DNA from: Georgenia sp. SYP-B2076
GTDB taxonomy: Bacteria > Actinomycetota > Actinomycetes > Actinomycetales > Actinomycetaceae
Reading direction: 5' to 3'
Length of the DNA: 64,000 nt
Assembly: GCF_003991205.1 (NCBI RefSeq)
Contig: NZ_RXOZ01000002.1
Coordinates: 62,001-126,000 of the forward strand
The stretch's first letter is position 1; the number at the start of each line of letters is the position of its first letter. A program made the translations under genes and the position numbers. Of the stretch, positions 58,094 through 64,000 are shown piece by piece. The notes under the pieces were generated by a model. The model was not told where the DNA came from. It saw only the letters and a program-made list of their open reading frames with translations, and searched no databases.

Positions 58094-59197
58094 CTAGACG
58101 TTCGAGGCCTCACTCACTCCGACGTCCTGAGCGGTGGAGCCGCGGTTCGCGCGCCTGCTGGACAGGCCCGAGCGGATGCGCTGGATGCCCCCGCCGGAGG
58201 TGAGGAACACGGCGAGGACGATGACGAGGCCGCGGATCACCAGCTGCGGCTCCGACTGGATCCCGACCAGGTTCATGATGTTGCCGATCATCCCGATGAT
58301 CAGGGCGCCCAGGACCGTGCTGATCGGGTCACCGGTCCCGCCGAACAACGAGGTGCCACCGACGACCGTGGCGGCGATGGAGTCGAGCTCGTAGCCCTGG
58401 CCAACGAGGGAGCTGCCCTGAGAGAGGCGGCCGGCCAGCATGAGGCCGGCGACGCCGGCAAGGAGGCCGCTCGTGATGTAGGCCATGAGCTGGTCACGAT
58501 TGACCGGCAGCCCGGAGAGGCGGGCGGCCTCGGGGTTGCCGCCCAGGGCGTACAGCCGCCGGCCCAGGGGGGAGAACCTCATGACGAAGGCAGCGATCAG
58601 CGTGATGACGAGGGCGATGAGCACGACGTTCGGGATCGTGAAGGTGCTGCCGCCGAAGAGGTTGAGGAACGTGGTGTTGCTGATCACGATCAGCGTGCCG
58701 ACCTGGACCAGGAATGCCACGCCGCGCGCGATGCTCAGCATCGCGAGCGTGGCCACGAACGGCGCGATGCGCGCATAGACGACCAGCACGCCGTTGATCA
58801 ACCCGGCGAACGCGCACGCGACCAGCGCAACGACGACCGCCACGAAGACGCCCTGACCCTGGCGCAGCAGCACCGCGGTGATCACCGTGGACAGCGCCGC
58901 GACCGAGCCGACCGAGAGGTCGATGCCTCGCGTCACCACGACGATGAACTGCGCGATGCCGAGGACGGCCACGACGGAGGCGGCGACGACGATGTTCTCG
59001 ATGTTCCGCCCCGTCAGGAAAAACTCTGACATGAGGGAGCCGACCACGGCGACGAGGACGAAGACGAGAATCAGGTAGCCCTGCGGACCGATCTTGCCGG
59101 TGGGAAGGCGCCAGCGAGTCTTCTTCGCCTCGTCCTCATTGAGGGGAGGGCCTGCGTCCTGCGAGCCAGGAGCAACGCCCGGGGACCTGACGGACAT
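58094..59197 (-). CDS. Sugar ABC transporter permease (RbsC type)
   Basis: A 367-residue membrane subunit with about ten hydrophobic segments after a 38-residue cytoplasmic start. Family marks: TRGIDLSVGSVAALSTVITA and the EAA-like loop SPLGRRLYALGGNPEAARLS, which contacts the ATPase, then GQGYELDSIAATVVGGTSLF. It probably forms a homodimer. TCTGGAGGAA precedes ATG 59197. It lies between the ATPase and binding-protein genes, the standard order. Confidence 0.93.
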   Translation of the reverse strand: MSVRSPGVAPGSQDAGPPLNEDEAKKTRWRLPTGKIGPQGYLILVFVLVAVVGSLMSEFFLTGRNIENIVVAASVVAVLGIAQFIVVVTRGIDLSVGSVAALSTVITAVLLRQGQGVFVAVVVALVACAFAGLINGVLVVYARIAPFVATLAMLSIARGVAFLVQVGTLIVISNTTFLNLFGGSTFTIPNVVLIALVITLIAAFVMRFSPLGRRLYALGGNPEAARLSGLPVNRDQLMAYITSGLLAGVAGLMLAGRLSQGSSLVGQGYELDSIAATVVGGTSLFGGTGDPISTVLGALIIGMIGNIMNLVGIQSEPQLVIRGLVIVLAVFLTSGGGIQRIRSGLSSRRANRGSTAQDVGVSEASNV

Positions 59198-59236
59198 GGG
59201 TTCCTCCAGATTGGTGTGCGCGTAGATGCGCGCTGG

Positions 59237-60793
59237 TCATCTCAGGTGGGCGAGGAAGCGGTCCTGGCCCTGTTGGATCTCCTCGTGCGTGGCCTCGGCG
59301 ACGACGCGCCCGGCGGAGAGCACCAGGACGCGGTCGCAGAGTGCGGCCTCGGCGACCTCGGAGGTCACCAAGATGGCCGAGCCGCCGTCGCGGAGATACG
59401 CCCGGACCAGCCGGTAGATCTCTTCCTTGGCGGCGACGTCCACGCCCCGCGTCGGTTCGGCGAGGATGAGGATCTTGCTGTTCTGGGTGAGCCAGCGGGC
59501 CAGCAGGACCTTCTGCTGGTTGCCGCCGCTCATGGTGCCGGTGGCCTGGCCGACGCTGTGGCACTTGATGTTGAGCTCATCCACCTGCTTGCGCGCGTGC
59601 CTGGCCTCGGACTGGCCGTTGAGGAGGCCGAACTTGGTGAACTGCGGCAGGGAGGCGAGCGTCATGTTCTTCTGAGCGCTCATGTCGAGCACGAGGCCCT
59701 GCGACTTGCGGTCCTCGGGGATGAGGCCGAGTCCTGCGGCGATGGCCTGCCGCGGAGACCGGACCCGCACCTCTTTCCCGTCGATCCACAAGCTGCCGCC
59801 GGTGGGTTCGCGCATCCCGAAGAGGCACTCGGCGAGCTCGGTCTGGCCGCTCCCCAGGAGCCCCGTCACGCCGAGAATCTCGCCGCGTCGGAGCTCGAAG
59901 GAACACGGTGCCAGCTGGTGGCCGTCGGTCAGGCCGGAGACGCGCAGCACGACCTCCTCCGCCGCCCGGCCGCCGAGCTTTCCCTCCGAGCCTTCCTCTG
60001 CCGCCGCGGCGAGGGAGTTCTCGTACCGGTCCCCGACCATGGCCTTGACGATCTGGTGGGTCTCCGGGACCTCGTCGAAGCGGGCGACCCGCCGGCCGTC
60101 GCGAAGGACGACGATGGAGTCGCAGATCGCGCGGACCTCGTCCAGGCGGTGGGAGATGAAGATGAGGCCCACGCCGGTGGAGGCCAGGTCCCTCATAAGG
60201 TCCAGCAGCCCTCCCACGTCGCGGGGAGGGAGGGTGGTGGTGGGCTCGTCCAGGAGCAGCACCCGCGGCTCGGACTTGAGCGCCTTGGCGATCTCCACGA
60301 GTTGTTGCTTCGCGAGCGGGAGGGACCCCACGGTGGCGTCCACGTCGATGTTCGCTCCCAGGCGGTCGAGCAGTGCCCGCGCCCGACGCTGCAGGGGGCG
60401 ACGGCGGACGACCGCGCCGTGGTGGAACTCGTCGAGGAAGATGTTCTCGACCACGGACATCGTCGGGACGAGGCTCATCTCCTGGTAGATCGTGTAGATC
60501 CCAGCCTGGCGTGCCGCGTGCGGGGTCGCGAGGTTGACCTCCTGGCCACCGATGAAGATGTGCCCGCTGTCGGGGTGCTCGGCTCCGGACAAGATCTTGA
60601 CCAAGGTCGACTTGCCGGCGCCGTTGGCGCCGGAGAGCGACACGATCTCGCCCGCGTGGACCTCGAGGTCGATGTCCTGGAGCGCGGTGACGCCCGGATA
60701 CCTCTTGGTCACACCGGTGACCCGGAGTGCCGGGGCCTGATGGTCTGTCACGCCGGTGGCCCGGTGCGCCGGGGACTGATCGCTTGCATTCAC
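59237..60793 (-). CDS. Sugar ABC transporter ATP-binding protein (RbsA/MglA type)
   Basis: A 518-residue protein with two fused nucleotide-binding domains. The first has Walker A GANGAGKST, signature SLPLAKQQLVEIAKAL (degenerate) and Walker B VLLLDEPTTTLPP. The second has the usual defective Walker A GLLGSGQTEL, signature MSGGNQQKVLLARW and Walker B ILILAEPTRGVDV. I chose GTG 60793 because AAAGG lies 9 bases upstream; TTG 60802 is the longer alternative. It is the first gene of the minus-strand operon and energises uptake. Confidence 0.93.
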   Translation of the reverse strand: MNASDQSPAHRATGVTDHQAPALRVTGVTKRYPGVTALQDIDLEVHAGEIVSLSGANGAGKSTLVKILSGAEHPDSGHIFIGGQEVNLATPHAARQAGIYTIYQEMSLVPTMSVVENIFLDEFHHGAVVRRRPLQRRARALLDRLGANIDVDATVGSLPLAKQQLVEIAKALKSEPRVLLLDEPTTTLPPRDVGGLLDLMRDLASTGVGLIFISHRLDEVRAICDSIVVLRDGRRVARFDEVPETHQIVKAMVGDRYENSLAAAAEEGSEGKLGGRAAEEVVLRVSGLTDGHQLAPCSFELRRGEILGVTGLLGSGQTELAECLFGMREPTGGSLWIDGKEVRVRSPRQAIAAGLGLIPEDRKSQGLVLDMSAQKNMTLASLPQFTKFGLLNGQSEARHARKQVDELNIKCHSVGQATGTMSGGNQQKVLLARWLTQNSKILILAEPTRGVDVAAKEEIYRLVRAYLRDGGSAILVTSEVAEAALCDRVLVLSAGRVVAEATHEEIQQGQDRFLAHLR

Positions 60794-60881
60794 GTCGGCC
60801 AACCTTTCGGGGGTCCGAGCCTGAGGGGCGACGTCGCGCCCAGGTCTGTGACGGTCCTCTCTGACCGCTGCACTGCCGTGT

Positions 60882-60929
60882 TGTTAGCGCCAACATGAGA
60901 ATCGTAAGTCGTGTGGGTCGCGGTGACAA
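60882..60929 (-). promoter_or_regulatory. Promoter of the sugar operon overlapped by a LacI-type operator
   Basis: On the minus strand TTGTCA (60924-60929) and TACGAT (60901-60906) are 17 bases apart. The expected start point falls in TGTTGGCGCTAACA (60882-60895), a LacI-type operator one base short of a perfect palindrome. A repressor there would block initiation. Confidence 0.65.
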
Positions 60930-61050
60930 GTGCGATTTCTTCGATCTGCGGAAGCGCAGAAACCCTCGTCATCGGCCGCAATCGTGCGCCCGGCCAGGCC
61001 GCCGTGCCCGCCGGCGAACGGCTCTGAGATTCACGCGCCCGGCGTTCGGG

Positions 61051-61064
61051 TGAGAGCGCTAACA
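61051..61064. promoter_or_regulatory. Second LacI-type operator-like site
   Basis: TGAGAGCGCTAACA shares the AGCGCTAACA half with the site at 60882-60895 and lies 169 bases from it (centre to centre), 16 bases from the end of the upstream Gfo/Idh gene. It could support DNA looping. The 286-bp spacer 60794-61079 otherwise holds no gene. Confidence 0.45.
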
Positions 61065-61079
61065 GGGGCCGAGCCGGGA

Positions 61080-62171
61080 TTAGGCCGCCGTGACGCGGCC
61101 TGCCCAGCGTTCGGTGCCGACGCTCACGTCGGACCTGGTCGTCACGGCCTCCTCGATCCCGAGGCCGATGAGGTGGTCCTGGCACGCCTCTGCCAGGGGA
61201 TATGGGCCCGGGTCTTCGCCCTGGCACCACGCGGCCGTGCGGGCGAGCATCGTGGCGATGGCGATCTCCTCGTCGGACAGCCGCGCTCCGGGGAAGGCGT
61301 TGCGGTAGACCGGCCGGCCCTCGAAGCTGATGTGGTCCAGGTCGAAGCCCTCGAGGTTCAGGTCGAGGCCCGTCTGTCGCCTCTCCAACCTCGACTCGAC
61401 GACCGTCCGGGCGTCCACGAGCCTGACGACCCGGTCGTCCGCCAGCTCGCCGCGACTGCCACGCGCCAGGAGGCGCCCGGTCCGCAGCGGGTTGTGCCAC
61501 TGGTTGTCGGTGAAGTCGTACAGGCCCATCGGGCCGCCGAAGTCGATGAGCGCCAGGGTCGTCTCGGCCGGCCTGGCCGTCGCGTCGCCCGACCACCCTT
61601 GACGGGAGACCGGGTCGGCGAGCGGCCCGGTGAAGGATCTCGCCGTGACAGTCGCCGGCGCGAAGCCCGCCCCGAGCATCGACCGCATGATCGATGCGGC
61701 GTGGTACAGGTGGGTCGACGACACGTGCACGGACGAGACATCACCGAGGATGCCGCTGCGAATCACCTCCAGACGGGCCGCATGACCGGGCATCTGCATG
61801 TACTGCTCGGCGACCTGCACCAGGCCGGAGGAGCCGACGGAGGCCCACAGGTCCCGCAGGCCCTGCAGGTCGGGTGCCGGTGGGGTCTCGACCAGGACCG
61901 GCACTCCCAGGCCCACCAGCTCCTCGGTTGCCGCCGGGGCGGCCTCGCGCGGCACCGCGACGACGACGAAGTCCGGGCTGTGGCGCGCGAGCTCGCTCGT
62001 CGAGGAACAGACGGGCGCGCCCCATGCCTCCTCGATCTCGCCGCGCCGCCGGTCGGAGCGCGTGACCACGCCGGCGACCCGGAAGCGTGCCGGGAGGGCC
62101 GCGGCTATCCGCACGAAGAAGTGCGCCCGCCACCCGGTGCCGATGATGCCGAACCGACTGGGCGTGGCCAC
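61080..62171 (-). CDS. Gfo/Idh/MocA-family oxidoreductase (second copy)
   Basis: A 363-residue protein from GTG 62171. It opens RFGIIGTGWRAHFFVRIA (Rossmann motif). The usual EKP is replaced by VETPPAPDL, so the lysine that activates the hydroxyl group in typical dehydrogenases is missing; it may be a hydratase-, hydrolase- or binding-type relative instead. C-terminal domain marks: FGGPMGLYDFTDNQWHNP. It starts 14 bases after the aldo/keto reductase gene and lacks a clear ribosome binding site. It is little similar to the copy at 54609. Confidence 0.82.
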   Translation of the reverse strand: MATPSRFGIIGTGWRAHFFVRIAAALPARFRVAGVVTRSDRRRGEIEEAWGAPVCSSTSELARHSPDFVVVAVPREAAPAATEELVGLGVPVLVETPPAPDLQGLRDLWASVGSSGLVQVAEQYMQMPGHAARLEVIRSGILGDVSSVHVSSTHLYHAASIMRSMLGAGFAPATVTARSFTGPLADPVSRQGWSGDATARPAETTLALIDFGGPMGLYDFTDNQWHNPLRTGRLLARGSRGELADDRVVRLVDARTVVESRLERRQTGLDLNLEGFDLDHISFEGRPVYRNAFPGARLSDEEIAIATMLARTAAWCQGEDPGPYPLAEACQDHLIGLGIEEAVTTRSDVSVGTERWAGRVTAA

Positions 62172-62185
62172 CGGAGGGTCCGTTC

Positions 62186-63118
62186 TCAGATGACGCCGGT
62201 GCGGCCGACGGCGGCGAGCGGGACCAGGTCGTCCCAGAGGTCGTCGGGGATCGGCCACCGGGCCAGCTCGAGGGTCTGGTCGATCCGCTCCGGACGTGAC
62301 ATCCCCACCATGGTGGAGGCGATGCGCGGCTCGCGGAGCGAGAACTGCAGCGCGGCGGCGGCCAGCGGTACGCCGTGCGCCTCGCAGGCACGGAGCATGG
62401 CGCGGACCCGGTCGAGGGTTTCCGGGCGTGCTGGCTGGTAGCAGTAGTTGGGCTCCACGTCCGGACCCCTCACCAGCATCCCCCCGCCGTACGGGGCTCC
62501 ATTGATGAACGCCACCCCGCGCTCGTCCGCGTCCTCGATCAGCGGGAGGGCGGACTGGTCGACCAGCGTGTAGCGGTTGTGGCTGATGATGGCCTGGAAC
62601 AGGTCCAGCTCCAGGTACCGGAGCATGAGGTCGATCGGCCCACCGGCGACACCAAGGTTCTCGACCACCCCTTCGTCGCGCAGCTGGACCATCGCCTCCA
62701 CGGGACCCCCGGGCCCGGTGGCCTCCTCGAAGGTGAGGCGTTCAGGATCGTGCAGGTGCAGCACCTGCAACCGGTCGAGCCCGAGCCTTTCCAGGCTCTC
62801 GTGCACCGAGTCACGGACGCGGGCGCCGGAGAAGTCGTCGCTGTCGTGGGCCGGGTCGGCCTTCGTCTGGAGGACGAAGCCGGGAGGGAGGCCGCCGGCC
62901 TCCTTGAGCGCGAGACCGATGCGGCGCTCTGCGTCGAAGTAGTTGTTCGAGGTGTCGATGAAGGTGATCGGTCCCTCGAGCACGCGGCGCAGGGTGGCGA
63001 GGGCCTGTTCGGTGCTCACCTCGTAGCCGTACTGGCTGGGGAAGCTGCCCAGGGGGCTCGTGCCCACGCACACCGGTGTGACGGAGAGGCCTGTCCTGCC
63101 GAGAGGTCGTGTTTCCAC
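62186..63118 (-). CDS. Aldo/keto reductase
   Basis: A 310-residue (beta/alpha)8 reductase from GTG 63118 with AGGAAG upstream. The start METRPLGRTGLSVTPVCVGT is typical. Catalytic residues: Asp and Tyr in FIDTSNNYFDAE, Lys in VLQTKADPAH and His in LHLHDPE. It resembles the D-threo-aldose 1-dehydrogenase/L-fucose dehydrogenase group more than drug-type reductases. It would interconvert an aldose and its lactone or an aldehyde and an alcohol. It lies between the GMC and Gfo/Idh genes, all on one strand with gaps under 20 bp. Confidence 0.9.
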   Translation of the reverse strand: METRPLGRTGLSVTPVCVGTSPLGSFPSQYGYEVSTEQALATLRRVLEGPITFIDTSNNYFDAERRIGLALKEAGGLPPGFVLQTKADPAHDSDDFSGARVRDSVHESLERLGLDRLQVLHLHDPERLTFEEATGPGGPVEAMVQLRDEGVVENLGVAGGPIDLMLRYLELDLFQAIISHNRYTLVDQSALPLIEDADERGVAFINGAPYGGGMLVRGPDVEPNYCYQPARPETLDRVRAMLRACEAHGVPLAAAALQFSLREPRIASTMVGMSRPERIDQTLELARWPIPDDLWDDLVPLAAVGRTGVI

Positions 63119-63135
63119 TGTTCTTCCTGTCCGTG

Positions 63136-64000
63136 TCAGCGTGCGCCGTGCTGGCCGGCGTGCACGTCGTGGGTGGTCGGCCGCGCGGTCGGCGCAGACC
63201 GGTCGAGCATGTGGTCGGCGGTCATGTACGCCATGGCCCAGATGGTCTCGGTGGGGTTGTACCCGTGATAGCTGGGGAACTGGCCGCCGCCGATGACGAA
63301 GAGGTTCTGGCACTCGTGCGAGTGGCCGTACACGTCGACGACCGACGTCGCCGGGTCCTCGCCCATGCGATGGGTGCCGACCTCGTGCGTCGAGAGGTGG
63401 TAGTCCGGCTTGGTGGTCTCCTCCCACCAGTACGTCAGGCCCATCTCGTGGGCGATCTTGCGCTTGATCGTCAGGAGGAACTCCACGCCGCGCTGGTCCC
63501 ACTCGCCCCAGCCGTGGGTCATCCGCAGCGCCGGCTGACCCCACGGGTCCTTGCGGTGCGGGTCGAGGTCGACGAACGTGTCCTTCGTCGGGATGTTCGC
63601 CGTCTGGGAGTACATGGACCACACGTGGGCGTAGTTGTCCCGCATCCAGTCGCGGAAGCCGGCGCCCCAGCGGGGGGCCTCGTCGGGCATGGCGTGCGCG
63701 ATCTCGATGGGCTGGTAGTCGCCGGGCCAGCTGATGATCGGTGCGCCCCACAGCACGGTGGGGTCGTAGTCGTGCACGAGCTCGCCGCTGAAGTCCTCGA
63801 TGGACGTCGATGCGACGAGCGTGCCCATGAACGGGTTCGACGGCTCCTTGGTCAGCCCGAGGAAGAACCCGAACGCGTGGGTCATGAGGTGCTTGCCGAC
63901 CTGCCCGTTGGCGTTGATGCCCGAGGCGAGCAGCAGTCGGGCGTTCTCCAGCGCGTAGCACGCGAGGACCACCCGATCGGCCTCGAGGTCCACGGACCGT
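63136..64000 (-). CDS. GMC-family oxidoreductase, C-terminal part (runs off the window)
   Basis: The open frame continues past the window edge on the 5' side; 288 residues are visible. The conserved C-terminal GMC signature is present: HEVGTHRMGEDPATSVVD, then LFVIGGGQFPSYHGYNPTET and IWAMAYMTADHML, with His and Asn as the catalytic pair. The segment VVLACYALENARLLLAS matches the FAD-domain strand. This subgroup resembles bacterial glucoside 3-dehydrogenase and gluconate 2-dehydrogenase large subunits, which oxidise a sugar hydroxyl group. With two Gfo/Idh proteins, this suggests 3-keto-sugar chemistry, as inference. Confidence 0.85.
   Translation of the reverse strand, partial: RSVDLEADRVVLACYALENARLLLASGINANGQVGKHLMTHAFGFFLGLTKEPSNPFMGTLVASTSIEDFSGELVHDYDPTVLWGAPIISWPGDYQPIEIAHAMPDEAPRWGAGFRDWMRDNYAHVWSMYSQTANIPTKDTFVDLDPHRKDPWGQPALRMTHGWGEWDQRGVEFLLTIKRKIAHEMGLTYWWEETTKPDYHLSTHEVGTHRMGEDPATSVVDVYGHSHECQNLFVIGGGQFPSYHGYNPTETIWAMAYMTADHMLDRSAPTARPTTHDVHAGQHGAR

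Noticed and set aside
1-64000. CRISPR arrays
   Set aside because: No regularly spaced 23-47 bp repeats were noticed; the short tandem repeats at 337-370 and 16317-16376 have no spacers.

Overview
The window is very GC-rich with dense, often ATGA-overlapped operons, actinobacterial-type two-component, LmeA-like, CueP and Rv2578c-like radical-SAM genes, and an initiator tRNA of the actinobacterial type. I infer a member of Actinomycetota, probably Micrococcales or a relative. No species can be named from sequence alone.

Left chromosomal part (1-22.7 kb). After the tail of a flavin monooxygenase comes a long plus-strand catabolic locus. A complete branched-chain-amino-acid-type (Liv) ABC importer (584-5357) is followed by an operon of ten genes (5486-13268): Ldh_2 dehydrogenase, two cupins, RidA, FAH hydrolase, universal stress protein, 4-oxalocrotonate-type tautomerase, a one-chain styrene-monooxygenase/flavin-reductase fusion and a phytoene-desaturase-like oxidoreductase. 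A near-identical 17-bp operator-like motif precedes both units (478-494 and 5453-5469), which ties uptake to catabolism; the substrate is probably an aromatic or heterocyclic acid but is not identified. Then come moaA, xdhC, cueP, an MmcQ/YjbR protein, an EamA exporter, an alpha/beta hydrolase, a membrane protein and a NarL-type two-component system.

Integrated element (22753-44455). A 21.7-kb integrative mobilizable element sits in the 3' end of an initiator tRNA-Met gene. Its ends are 35-bp direct repeats of the tRNA 3' half, and inside each end lies an 18-bp repeat that may bind the integrase. It carries an excisionase-like gene, a tyrosine integrase, a candidate oriT, a MobF relaxase-helicase and an IS256 remnant, but no type IV secretion genes. 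Its cargo is defence. A three-gene regulator/protease module (sigma-like protein, HTH protein, ImmA/IrrE metallopeptidase with zinc ribbon) lies upstream of a compact CBASS operon (CD-NTase, E2-like protein, one-TM effector). A type I restriction-modification operon follows (hsdM, hsdS, hsdR), plus an extra methylase-like gene with degenerate motifs and the broken start of a GHKL ATPase gene. This defence island, above all the regulator-CBASS combination, is the most interesting part of the window.

Right chromosomal part (44.5-64 kb). Here lie a radical-SAM gene with a LexA-like box, a second initiator tRNA with an unusual T-loop, a TerC protein, a CDP-alcohol phosphatidyltransferase, glyoxalase-like proteins, a TIGR01777 protein, an LmeA/DUF2993-like protein and ATP-dependent DNA ligase. 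A minus-strand sugar or cyclitol locus ends the window: a ribose-type ABC importer, nitrilase, two Gfo/Idh dehydrogenases, an aldo/keto reductase, the C-terminal part of a GMC oxidoreductase and a LacI repressor. A promoter overlapped by a LacI-type operator precedes the transporter genes.
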